From Angiostrongylus vasorum (taxonomy: Eukaryota > Nematoda > Chromadorea > Rhabditida > Metastrongylidae), in the NCBI GenBank assembly GCA_018806985.1, contig JADANN010000145.1:62001-126000 (forward strand): 64,000 bases of DNA, given 5' to 3'. Under the pieces are notes generated by a model, which was not told where the DNA came from, made no database searches, and saw only the letters and a program-made list of their open reading frames with translations. Below, piece after piece: positions 36,416 to 47,790 of the stretch. A program made the position numbers and the translations under genes. The first letter of the stretch is position 1, and every line of letters begins with the position of its first letter.

Positions 36416-36729
36416 TTGCTTAACACATCATTTGGCCACCGTAAATGTCGACAAAGTCTAGCACTTATTTGTTTAGTCTTCCACATTCACCAATGTCATT
36501 CTGTTGTACCACAAAAATTAGTTCCTGCAGGAAGTTTTCCCCTATCACCTTGTTTCGATTTCGCACTGTACTTCCACTTTGCCATCCCAAATTGTAGAAT
36601 AATTTCTTTGCACTCTGTCCCAGTGGCCACTTCAAGAATAAATTATGGCCTCGCAAGCAAAACAAGTACTTGACAAAGAATTTCCGTCCAATAATATGCC
36701 TGTCTTGTCCTAACAGCTTCGTCAGTGAT

Positions 36730-37062
36730 ACATTCCTACTTGGATGCTCAGATGTCACGCCTTCACTGGCTGTACCGCCCCCGTCATTCCTCGTCGATTT
36801 GACCATTGTGGTTCCCTGGAGTCCCGAGATCAGCCTAGCCGAACCGACCAGTTTGCTACTGGCACGGTGGTGCATCTTGGTATTGGTTCACTTTTATCTG
36901 GATTTTCTTATGGAAAAACCGGACTCCTTACCCTGGGAGACTCTGTAAGGGGGATGACCCCTCCGCTGTGCATCGCAGCCCGACACCCAGGAACACAACC
37001 CAACGACGACGATGCGGTAAAACGTTGGCTGAAAAACTTCATCAGCAGTGATATCTTGAACT
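36730..37062 (-). repeat. Repeat D copy
   Basis: Contains TTCCCTGGAGTCCCGAGATC, CTTGGTATTGGTTCAC and CGACACCCAGGAACAC, the reverse complement of the plus copies at 39.8, 43.7 and 49.1 kb. Confidence 0.7.
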
Positions 37063-37619
37063 AATATGCTTTCATATCAGGGGTTGTAATAATTTCGAAA
37101 TTAAGTGACGACTTTGGTCAAGTGCTGTTTCCTATAGAGAGTGTTTATGTTAATCAAAAGCATATTTATACATACATACACTCATTTGTATTAAAGAAAG
37201 TAAAAGTATTTCGTCGCTTTTCTTTTTCAGCTCCAGCCTTTTCGAGTTTCTTTCAGAAACGGCGCCACGCAGGAATCTTTCCCAAATTTTCGTCTAGTTA
37301 AACATGGCATCTAAAGTTTTTTGAGTAATGTAGTGTCACACAATACAGAAATCAGTGCATACGTTTTTTTTGAAACAAATGATCGAACATGGACGAACGA
37401 GAACACATAAGTAGAGTAATGGAAGTCAAGCCTAATAGAAAATCAGTTTTGGGAAGTACGAGTAATTTTGGCAAAAATGATATCTTCTAGTTGAAGCGCT
37501 CCCATACATTTTTGGTAATGTCGTTCTGGAAGGCTGTAAAGTTGATGTGAAGTAGCTCATTTTGTAGACTGGAAAGAGGAACCCTGGTTATCTAAAGGCT
37601 CTACGGACATTTTCACGTC

Positions 37620-38120
37620 AACATAAACGAAGCGAGCGGCTTGGAGAGATTTCAAGAGCATCGACGATATAGTGAGGAGAACAAGGAGCACCCAACACCG
37701 TTACCACCTTTTCGATTCCATATTGCTTGCTGCTTAATATACCTGTAGGGTACCTGACAGCTACGTAATCAGGATAAAGGACTACTCCGCGTTCTGAAAA
37801 ACGCAGTCGAGAGGATGGTACTGGGAGTATAGCCTGAAATGAGAAAGGGAGTACGAAGCTCCAACCATCACATGGGTGGAACGGATGACGCGAATGAAGG
37901 CCAAGCGAGAGACAGTAGCAGTTTGCGACTGGATTCCTCAAGATGTCAAGCGCGCAACAGGAAGTCCACGAACTGGATGATCAGAATTCTCCACGAAAAC
38001 CCTGGAAGAAAGACATAATGCTTAAGCAGTTAAGCAGCCTCTTGAACGAGTGGAATCCTCTGTGCTACTCTTGCTAGCGATCGACAGAGACGGAAAACTA
38101 CTAGCGGTCGCTCGTTACAT
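37620..38120 (+). mobile_element. 3' fragment of the same LINE family
   Basis: Nucleotide stretches around 37645..37690 (a TTTCAAGAGCATCGA run) and 37930..37965 (GACTGGATTCCTC) match the LINE at 62705 and 63049 respectively, in the same order. Heavily decayed with internal deletions; no open frame remains. Confidence 0.65.
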
Positions 38121-38799
38121 TCGACGACCATAGAGGCCAGAGATGAGGCAGTTGATGAAGGAGAGCTGAACTTAAAAAAGTGTGTACAAGCCTTTAATGC
38201 TTCCTTTGAATTAGTGAGGATGCATCTTAGTAGGATCAAGTGTCAAAAGAAAAGATTTAACCAGATAAGGTATCATCCGTTAAGCGTAGTTTGAGGCATG
38301 GACCAAAAAATGGTACTCATACCTCATGAGAGTGTGTTGGTATCCTCGTGGTTAGAGAATAGTCCCCCTTCCTTAAACGATTAAGGAGAATGTTACGTTG
38401 ACAACTGCAACGGGAAATCCTTGAAAAAAAATAATTTAGGTACCAACTGACTGGTATTGAATAAAGCGTAGGTTTATACCTTCATTAGGACTCATGACTA
38501 TCCATAGTGACAAAAAAAATTACAAATGCACACTCTTCAATATTGGACGTCAGTTTCGCTAGTAGAGTCACCCTTATAAACTAACAAAATCGTAACGACT
38601 AGAACGTGCGTGGACTCAGACTAATTCCAATCATGAGCCAGGTTATTCCTTTTCAGAAATGTAGTGTCGAACAATACAAAAAAAAACAAGCTGAATCTTA
38701 AGGCCACCATAGATTTTAATTCATTTTCATTTTAGGTGCAAGTAAACGAACAAGTTTGAAAGTCACCAGGAGACACCTGTAAGCTCTTCGGTTAACATG

Positions 38800-39290
38800 T
38801 TAGAATACAAGTACATGAGTAGAAAGCAGTGAGAAACTTGAGCGCAGGGACGTAAAACTCCTCGAAAGAAACAGGATGAGGACAAAAACATAATGGAAAA
38901 ATTTACAGGAGGAAGAGCCGCAGTATTGGACGAAACATATGAGGTAAGGAGGAATATCCACAACGCCTGCCAAAAGTTAGCCAATTACGAGACCAAGATG
39001 AACGTTTTTTTCGACAGAGCAATTATTTTGCATCGAAAGCAGCTTGTACTCCCATAGACCAGCCTGGTATTTTGTTCATGAAAAAATGTGCAGAGGCTGA
39101 CCACCCTTGGGACGCTGCACCATTCCAGAACAAACATTGATAAGCGGTTCGCAATTACCACTAATTATATTAAACATGGTTTCCAGAGAATAGAGATACG
39201 AAGAGACCTTGTTCTAACATTGTCAACTATCGCCCATTCAGCAGATTACCTGTTGTCAGCAAATTCTCTAATATAATTTACTTTAAAGGA
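38800..39290 (+). mobile_element. Probable relic of another LINE reverse transcriptase
   Basis: In one frame around 39200..39275 the text gives CSNIVNYRPFSRLPVVSKF, resembling the RT motif NYRPISLLPVVSK. Around 38885..39000 a second open stretch (EKFTGGRAAVLDETYEVRRN) may belong to it but is unrecognised. Confidence 0.4.
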
Positions 39291-39422
39291 TTGAGGAATG
39301 ACAGTCATAAGAGCAGAAATGCTCCAAACCCAGCCCTGCTTTACTCACCCCATTGCTTCCATCTATTTTATAAGGTTCATAATTTACTCCCCTATATGTC
39401 GTGAGTACCGCCATTTGGGTTT

Positions 39423-39710
39423 AAGGGAGCGTGTGGCGCAGTGGTCCGAGACGCCCTGCAACACACACGTGGAATCGGTACCCGTGCCCATGGCCCACAC
39501 TCAAAGCTTTTCATCCCTCCGGGGTCGGCAAGTTAGTACAAGATTTCTGGGAAGACAGCAGCACGGGCTCGATACATCGGTAGGCTATCGCTAATCATTG
39601 TAAAGGCCAGATATGCATTCAATCAACTCCAATGATACTTAATGAAGTCGAATGCATGGCGCATCCCCCGGGGGGTTTGATCAGTGCCGAGAGCTTTATC
39701 CTTTTTTATT
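39423..39710 (+). repeat. SINE-A copy
   Basis: Head GCGTGTGGCGCAGTGGTCCG, GGAATCGGTACCC at box B, body, and tail GAGCTTTATCCTTTTTTATT. Intergenic. Confidence 0.85.
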
Positions 39711-39784
39711 CCTATGCAACAAGCATTCTCTATATCAATCATCGTCAGATTATAGGAAAAAATTGTTTTACACTTGTGAAAGTT

Positions 39785-40165
39785 AACACTCCGCTGTTGT
39801 GTCCTCCCAACGGTTCAACGCCTCGTCGTGGCTGGGAGGTGTTCCTGGGTGTCGGACTCCGATGTACAGCTGAGGGATTCGTTCCCCAGCAGGGTCACCC
39901 AAGCTGAGAAGGAGTCTGGCGTATCCATCAAGAAGCCTAGCTAAGAGTAAACCAATACCAGGATCCACCACCGTCTCTCTGATCCACAAGGGATGCGACT
40001 GCCTGTGGCGGTGAAGAGATGGGGCAGACTTTGGCCAGGCTGATCTCGGGATTCCAGGGAACCATAAGGGCTTACCCAGCAAGTCTCTGAAAATTGGTGA
40101 TTATGCTGGGGCCCATACAATCAACGAGGAAGGGCCGTTCAAGTGTCAAGTGTCAAGTAAGAAAG
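39785..40165 (+). repeat. Repeat D copy (best preserved)
   Basis: GGGAGGTGTTCCTGGGTGTC, AAGCTGAGAAGGAGTC, GTAAACCAATACCAGGATCC, GATCTCGGGATTCCAGGGAA, ending CAAGTGTCAAGTGTCAAGTA. Origin of the family unknown. Confidence 0.75.
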
Positions 40166-40197
40166 TTAACACAATAATGTTCCATTTAAGAGCAACG

Positions 40198-40248
40198 TCT
40201 TTATTTTTGACAAAGAATACATCTTTATTCTTGACAAAGAATACGGAC
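40198..40248. repeat. Tandem duplication of about 24 bp
   Basis: CTTTATTTTTGACAAAGAAT then CTTTATTCTTGACAAAGAAT, about 24 bp apart. Confidence 0.8.
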
Positions 40249-40477
40249 TTCCGCTGAACAGAAACAACTAGGACGCTTTAATGAGTATAGCTTGCTGACG
40301 TTCCAGAAGACTCTAAAATGAAAAAAAAACTAGAGCCTCGTCAACTTCACAATAAAATCACAAGAAAAAAAATTAGCTCACGAGGTTCAAGTGCAGTGGA
40401 CGAGGCATTCTTCGTGTTGCTATCGTACAGCTGCAAACTATTATGTGTCATTCCGCAAGTTTTGGGTGCCTTATCCA

Positions 40478-40775
40478 GATCGTGTGGCGCGCATGTAGCA
40501 CAGTGGTTGGAGGCGCCACTGCGACACACACGTGGAATCGATCACCGCACCCATGGCCCACCAAACCTTCCATCCATCCGGGGTCAGTAAATTGGTAGCA
40601 GACTTGTCTGGGAGGATAGCAGCACAGGCTCGATACATCGGTAGGCCACCGCGAGTCATTGTAAAGGCCAGATATGCATTCAAGCACCCCCCAGCGATAC
40701 TTAGTGGAGTCAAATGCATGGCGCATCCCTCAGGAATTGATTAACCCCGAAAGCTTTATCCTTTTATCCTTTATC
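40478..40775 (+). repeat. SINE-A copy
   Basis: Head GCATGTAGCACAGTGGTTGG, GGAATCGATCACC, full body (GGTAGCAGACTTGTCTGGGA) and AGCTTTATCCTTTT tail followed by a second TCCTTTAT. Confidence 0.85.
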
Positions 40776-41192
40776 GAGATCCACCCATATTTATGAGGTA
40801 TCGACCAACTAGGGGGTTTTTTAAGCCACTGATTTTGAGCTTGGCCTATGCTTTTGAGAATAAAAAAATAGGTTATTCCAGATAAATCTCAAGAAGACAT
40901 GCCATTACTGGATAATGTAGAATAAAATTGGCTTAAATCTTAAAAAAGTGGAAAAAAACAGTGGCGAACAATTCTGTCCGCAAAGACATCGGCTTATCAT
41001 TCGCTCAGCGTTGATTCGTACGAGCGACCCACTTCGCTCAATTGAAAAGGGTTCCCATCGCAATGATCAACGCCAATTCGAAAACACATGAGCGTAAATC
41101 CACATTTCGCTTCGTTTTTGAAACGATTATATTTCGAATTTCTCAGAATCTAAGCAAATCCTCTCAAGAGCAAAGATTTTCACATGGATAAA

Positions 41193-44100
41193 CTAATTAT
41201 CAGCATCGACTAACACGATACTCTCATCATCATGCGCCTCAGAACTCACCCCTGCTGCTTGTTTTGCCTTCATTTCTTCCACTTTCTTGACAATTACATC
41301 TGCCTGCTTTCTGATCGAAGCGTCCGAAGTGGAAAAATTGGCAAATGGGTCAGAAAGTTCATCGAGCATGTCACTCAGCTGCATGAAAACAGCACTTTTT
41401 ACAGTGTTTTACGACAATTTCTGACTTCTGAAGCTTGCAATCTCGCGGTTCTTTTTCAAACAGAGGCACTAGAGAGTTTAGCCAAGGACAGCGTAAGACA
41501 TGCCTAGATGAAGAACGGAGAGTTGAAAACACCCTAAAAGCGACCTAGCATTACCCATAAGAAGTATGTGGAATAAGGTGACTGCCCAACTTTCACTCCG
41601 TGCTGCTTTGCACGCCATTTGTTAGTTCCAAATAAACATAAATTCACATAATGTAATTTTTCGTGTTTAGACTACGCCATGGGGGGTATGTTGGACCAAA
41701 ACCTAGAACGATTCACTTGGGAAGCACGTGATAAATAGTTTGGCCATCAAAAAACACCAATGTCTCCTCTGAAACAGCCCGAAAAACAAGCTGTGAGTAC
41801 ACTTAATTACAATGACGGGACCCGTTAACATAGTCTTTTCGCTGGAAATAATAAAAACTAGGGCTATTCTACACCGATAAACTAGGGAAGCTTTCCGCTC
41901 CCCCAAAAGCGAGCAAAATATAGTGGACAGCTCCGGACCGCGACAGAAACTAGTGGAAAGCTTCTTGGTGCATGGTGGAGTCATTATATGACTAACGAGA
42001 CTTACGATCACAATTGGGACCGAAGGTTAAAATCTTTTTTGTCGCCTATCGACTAAAGTGTAGTTTGTTAACACAAACGTCGCTACAAAAAGTATTTGAA
42101 ATAACTTACAGTACACAATTGTTTATTCTTGCACTATTTGCACTGATTAATTGCGGCTTTCTCTTGAGCATTTGTGCGATATGTGTACACCATGGCCTTA
42201 AGTTAGTTCAAATTCATGAAAACAAAACACCACGGTACACAAGAAGTAAGGTTCCATACCCGATCCAAGATATCTTTGGCGTCGATAGTACTGTCGCATC
42301 TAAAATCTTCCCGACGAATACCAACTTCTGAGTCCTGAAATGTCGACTAAAGAAGAAAACAAACCATTAAAGAAGCATCATGAATAAGTGCTGGTCAGGA
42401 TCTAACAATGAAGTGAAAGATTTCCAACATGCGAAAACAACTTACACCCAGAAATGAAGTGGCTGAGGCTTTGCAGATTTTAAAGAGAAAAAATTTAAGT
42501 GCGTGAAACAGGAGAACGGTCGAAAAAAACCATTTGAAAAATGAGCGCACACGGGATTTATAGTCTGAATAAAGAAAACACAGAACACCGTTGGAATCTA
42601 CAGTAGATGAAAAGTGAGCTGAATTAACTGAAGAAAAAAGATGTCAAATGAGGACAGAACTGTTCATCGGACACTTGCCATCACCAAGTGCTTTGCTTTT
42701 GTTCACTAAAATATCCTACCGCTGCCAATTACTAAACGAGTTCGAATCCTCAAGGTGCATAGTTTCAAGGATACTATGGTGGAGGAGTGAGTATGGGTGT
42801 AAAGTGATCTAAGTGGGCATGCAGAAGCTTCGTGTTCCGAACAACATCCGCTGGCGAAGAGAACATTCAGAGAAACGGTTACAGCAAGCGCAAAGTAAAA
42901 GGTCCTTTCCAGCCAAGCTTCACACAATTGAAGGAAATCTTTTAAAAAGGAGCACAGCAACGTTCAACAATTGTGGAATAGCGTTATGTAAGCAGAACGA
43001 CAAATGCAGCTCAGTATTAGCTTGTCAACCCAAAACAGCGGCAACACAACGTTTATAACCTCTGCATCAACTATTGAAATAAATCGCAACGTTTCCCTTT
43101 CCATTTACTGCTTATTATTTTTTTTCATAACAGAGTATTGTATGAATTACAGACACAATGATGCTGAGACATTTGCAAAACTCGGACCCCAAGTCAGATT
43201 CGAATCCTGGATTACCGATACTGTGGATTCACACATTATTACCCAATGCATCAACGAGGCCCTTGCTTTGTTTTTTCACTCAACAATTTTTTTTTACCAT
43301 AGCGGTGGCAGCAAAGTATTCGGATCCGGTCTGGTGGCAGAGTTTTGGAAATATCTCGTCGTCGTTGTAGCTGTATTTCTCATAATACCATGGCATGGAA
43401 AACGCTAGACAGTAAGTAAAAAGTGAGCATAGTGATTTCGACTGCAGCCTTAGCTTAACTGGCTTCAACCCTGATTTGTGCTCTACAGATCATTCCTGTT
43501 CACGGGCGACTGCGACATCGTCATCACGACAGAAAAATCAATGAGAGAAAGGCTAAGCAAGAACCTCGGCGGTTCAGTAGGTAATGCAGGATCCCAAGGA
43601 AAAGGTGACCACGCGGCTTCGAATTAAGCAAACATACTCGTCTTTACATTCCAATGGTTTATCGCCTTATCGTGGCTAAGATTAGTTCCTGGGTGTCGAG
43701 CTCCGATATACAGTAGGGGTTCATCCCCAACAGAGCCTTTCATGTTGAGGATTCCGACATTTCTCTCTGGAAACCCAACTAAGGGTAAACCAGTACCTCG
43801 GAATTTCTCTCTGATCCACAAGAGCGGCGGCTTCCTGGGGTGGTAACGATCTGAGGAAGGGGGGTGGTAACGATCTGAGGAAGGCTTCCATTAGGCCTCT
43901 ATCTGACATCGGGACTCCAGCAAACTATAACGGGTATGCTAGCAAATGCAAGTTATGCTAGAGGACCAGTGATAACGGGCTATCCAAGTGTCCATTCAAG
44001 TAAGTAAATAACTCGTTTTTAATGTCATGCTTTGTTTGACTTGTGAAATCGAAACCAGCGATGAACAGTATAAATCAAGACGTTCTAATAATATAATGGA

Positions 44101-46158
44101 AGGGCAGAATGAGCTACCTAGAATAATACAACTTAAATAACTTTGGTTGACTCTCTCCACTTAAATTGCTTGTTCTATGGTGCGATCTGCTTCTACGTGA
44201 CCGCTTCAATCTAACATGGATCTCGAAGGAAGCCTAGGGTGATACTATATATATCAACAAGCTGCTAAAAACTGCGATTTGAACTGCATTGCCGAGAAAC
44301 CTACTGAGTAACGGTACTCCAGGAACAAACAAATAACATTGTGATGAAAATGTGCGAAATTGAAAATCATTCAATATTCCTACAATATGCTTTGGAAGGA
44401 CGAACTAAAAAACTAAATGTGACACCCGAAAGATGACTACTTAGTACCGCTGTTTAAATTTGGCTTTATTTAATTCGTGATTGGAGTAATACTCGAAGCC
44501 AGAGTTGCAGACCATCATCTCGCCTTGTGGATGCTTCTTAATCAAGAAATCTGTGAAGGACTCACTCGCAAAACATCAACGATACGTTCCAGATGACATA
44601 AAGTTCGTTTTCAGGTGGATCTGATTCCTAGAAACGCATCTGTGTAAAAATGGATGGGTCGATGATTTTTAAAGGTGCCCACAGCTTGTTTAACGATTGC
44701 TATCGCCTCTGCTTCATTTCTTCTTCTCTTCTGCACAGTATCAATACATCCCAAATAAATCGACTCGTCTAATCGATCAGTAACCACCATGCTCTGCAAT
44801 TCTTGTCGTTGTTATTGAGTAGAGATTTAGTCAATGCTGTAACAATGATGGATTTTGCGTATCAGCAACCATCGTCGGAATGCTAAATCATAATGTCTTG
44901 CCGGCGTGTCTGGGCAAAAATGTCACTTACTTCATGTGATCAAGTGTGTCTCTTTTCGCCCATAAGCACTCCCACATTCCCAGACAAGTCTGGTGCCAAA
45001 TATGCTAAATCCGATCGACCCAGTCTATATTGTATGGCACCTCTAACCACTTCGCTATATTCCCTCTCAGTCTAATTTGTATTTAACGCACCTCTAACCT
45101 CTTCCCTGTGTGCCCCCTTAATCCAATTTTACCTTAAACAAGAGTGAATACACATCATCTCCAGTAAATGGTAATTTGGTTGTATAACGACCTGTGAGAT
45201 TCGTTTCGATGGTGTTGAGACAAGCCGAATTTAGCTGTAAAACCCACACATAGACGTCTTATAGCTATTCTAATTCAGGCAGCAAGTTCTCGTTTATTAA
45301 AAGTATTTAGGCAATGTCTGACATAACTGGACAACGATTGAGTTAGTTTTTCTCTTCACACTACATATAGGATTTCCACTCCATTTGGGATTATTTGGAA
45401 TGCTTCGTTATTTGTTTCACGCTAAGTAAAATCATTAGGTGGAAAAGGCCTTAAAAATTACCTCATACATTCCCAATTTTTTCCGTTGTAGGAAGTCGTC
45501 AGCGATTCCATTTTTTTCCATTACGCGTTTTTTTAGCTTCTTCAGCCGATCGTATGGCTCTCACTGCTCGATGTGTAGCAGTTGCGGCCTCATGTAGAAG
45601 ATCCTGAAGGTGATCTCATCAAAGGTAGTCCACGAGAGGGTTTGCTTTGATTAACAATGGAAATATGGTAATGAAATTTTCAACGACATACGTGAGTGGT
45701 GTACTGTTCGAAAAAAGACCGTTTCGAGATGTACGTTTAGTTCCTTTGCCCAGTGCGTCAGACCGTTTCGGCATGCGCATTTGGTTTCTGTGCACTGCCG
45801 TTTTCCAGCATAAAAAGTTAGTTGAGCTGAGAATTGCCTACTCAGCGAAAAAATTCTACCAGAGCTAGACGATCCAGGCATGATTTGAGCTAAGATTCAA
45901 GAGAAATTGATTCATATTCCAAGCTCAGACTCTGTTACAGACCATTCGACTAGACTTGAAGTCTGGAACAGCAGCATTCTCTTAGCCTTGATAATCCTAA
46001 TCTAGACCTTTTCTAGGTTTTGTGGAAAACTTGCTAAGCTTTTAGATATCGAAATGAAAACCTTTTTCCAAATACTTCACCAAATTCTACGTAAATATCG
46101 TCTCAACAGGGTCTGAGGTGTTCTCTTCGTTTCCCTCATTAACATTGAACATTGCCAT
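41193..46158 (-). CDS. Unnamed small gene with charged, helical, probably coiled-coil product
   Basis: Exons, minus strand: 46091..46158 (MAMFNVNEGNEENTSDPVET, directly after GTTTCAG), 45525..45603 (DLLHEAATATHRAVRAIRSA), 44683..44768 (ESIYLGCIDTVQKRRRNEAE), 42260..42334 (DSEVGIRREDFRCDSTIDAK) and 41193..41378 (LSDMLDELSDPFANF... ending DESIVLVDADN and TAG). The last four join in phase. The first exon ends in phase 2 while the second needs phase 0, so an exon of about 45.65-46.05 kb is probably missing or the first exon is misassigned. The product would be roughly 200 residues, rich in Glu, Lys, Ala and Asp with heptad-like spacing; no enzyme motif or membrane segment. I do not recognise the family. 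It lies head-to-head with the plus-strand genes upstream. Repeat-filled introns separate its exons. Confidence 0.6.
43085..43475. repeat. Degenerate repeat C with both arms
   Basis: Left part TTTACTGCTTATTA and GATGCTGAGACATTTGCAAA is in plus orientation. The right part (43325..43425) has AGTTTTGGAAATATCTCG and GACAGTAAGTAAAA in minus orientation, then GCCTTAGCTTAACTGGCTTC as at 7410. Confidence 0.6.
43640..44005 (+). repeat. Repeat D copy
   Basis: TTCCTGGGTGTCGAGCTCCG, GTAAACCAGTACCTCGG, CATCGGGACTCCAGC and a CAAGTGTCCATTCAAGTAAG end. Carries an internal 24-bp tandem duplication. Confidence 0.7.
43836..43885. repeat. 24-bp tandem duplication
   Basis: GGGGTGGTAACGATCTGAGG followed by AAGG occurs twice in direct succession within repeat D. 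Confidence 0.85.
45030..45130 (-). repeat. Duplicated tRNA-like head remnants
   Basis: GCACCTCTAACC followed by TTCGCTATATTCCCTC recurs about 55 bp later as GCACCTCTAACCTCTTCCC, so a box A-like segment is tandemly duplicated. Confidence 0.35.
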
Positions 46159-46796
46159 CTGAAACAAAGCTAAATTACGGCTAATAATCTTCCGTTTGTT
46201 CAGTCTTGCTTAAGTCCTCGATGTTATTTTTTTTAATTCGAAGTGTTCAGAGCATGGTGTCTGAGTAAACCTGACAGCAGGCTAATCGATCGATGTCTCC
46301 CCCCTATTATAACTGGACTTCCAGTGTAATAAGTTAAATAACTGTTGAAAAAAAGAAGCTTCCTCAGCTGCTTCATGAATTGGCTATAAAGCAAGATCGT
46401 TTATGATTGCATAAAGGATAGGAAATAAAGCGCTTGGCGTCGATGAATCCTATGAGGTGAGCCCCTATATTCGACTTCATCAGACTTCAGGACTTCATGA
46501 ATTCATATCCGAGCAGCAATTTTTTGTAGCTTAGTTGCAGACTAGTTCAGTTCTGATGACCCTGAAGAGCAGTTTTGGTGAATGCGGCACACGAGACGAA
46601 CGCAGGTATTGCAGGGCACCTCTTACTACCACGGTACACGCACCTTTGTTTAATGGTATAATGATGCAAATAAGATATCCATTTTGGAGACATGACATAA
46701 CGAATTTTAGTCGTATAGTAGTAACATAATCGCCACTGGTTGGTCCATATTAATAATTCGACAGGCAGCCCTGTTTTATTTTTATCCTACTGTAAA

Positions 46797-47082
46797 ATGG
46801 AGAAACAAAAAAGTGCTTATGGGATAACCAGTGGCTCGGCTAACTCACCGTTATACGTTATTGGAGGTGTGAAAGTGAGACAGAGTAACGAGGTACTGCT
46901 CAAACAGAATTGTCAAAACAATCTTCGACTGATACCGCGAAAACCACTTGCCAGAAATATCGAGTGCGGTTCAATAGATGGTGAATGTAGAAATACTGTG
47001 GTGTACACAGCGCTGCTTTTGGACAACTTCAGGGGAGTGCTAATGAATGCTGCACTTGTGTCGATGGATTCCATAGATCACA
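46797..47082 (+). CDS. Unassigned open exon starting MEKQKSAYGITSGSANSPLY
   Basis: An open frame begins at an ATG (46797) and ends at a strong donor (CACAG|GTACGT at 47082/47083). It includes RQSNEVLLKQNCQNN, RKPLARNIECGSIDGECRN and RGVLMNAALVSMDSIDH. Composition looks like protein and the donor is good, but no clear phase-compatible acceptor follows. One candidate at about 47215 (ATCAG before KFSDHISQCHEDKH) would continue for some 40 codons. I recognise no family. It could be the 5' end of the downstream PUF gene, a separate gene, or chance. Confidence 0.35.
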
Positions 47083-47790
47083 GGTACGTACTCTTTCCAA
47101 TCTTAAGCAATGCATTCTTTCAAAAAACGTTTTGATACACTATCAGTTAGTAGATGGATTGCACATCCATCCAGCCGGTGATAAACCTTGTAGAAATCTT
47201 ATCAGCAAATTCAGTGATCACATTTCACAATGTCATGAAGACAAGCATGCCGACGGTAATGGACCCGGACCCTCACTGTCGCATGGAGTGCCGTTTGTTG
47301 CAAATTCGGAAGGTCACGTTGGAACTCAGAATTTCCAGGTTCGAACAACGCACAAACAAAGATATGGTGTTTTATTTCACTGGATTTGAAATGGTTATAA
47401 GAAGAGTAACCCATCCACTAATTGTTCACATATAATTTCCACACCACTTTATTTGAGGAGTCTATGATTCTACAAGGTCATATATTTACCACTTTTAATG
47501 GTGTAGAATATCTTTCTAACGAAATGCGGTGCGGGAAAGCTGGTGAGCGATTCATACAACTGGAAAGACCGGTGCATGGGGTCAGCCACTTATGGGATTT
47601 CATTGGGTCCTGTTATTCTTAATCCATGAACCGCAAGTAAATGTCTAGTTACGAACCACACCTAAACCATTCGCATCTTAGTTTCGTTTCCTTTTCGTGG
47701 CCAGTCATTTTTTTCTGGAAGGTTTTGATAATTCATGCTGTTAACATCACTCCAACGTAGTTTTAGATTGTTTAGATTGCTCCACATCTA

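Noticed and set aside
36465..36875. 136-codon minus-strand frame
   Set aside because: Its 5' part is repeat D sequence, and the remainder has no motif or splice context.
47132..47435. Overlapping open frames in two phases
   Set aside because: No decisive splice acceptor selects either phase, so they are only mentioned with the 46.8-kb exon.
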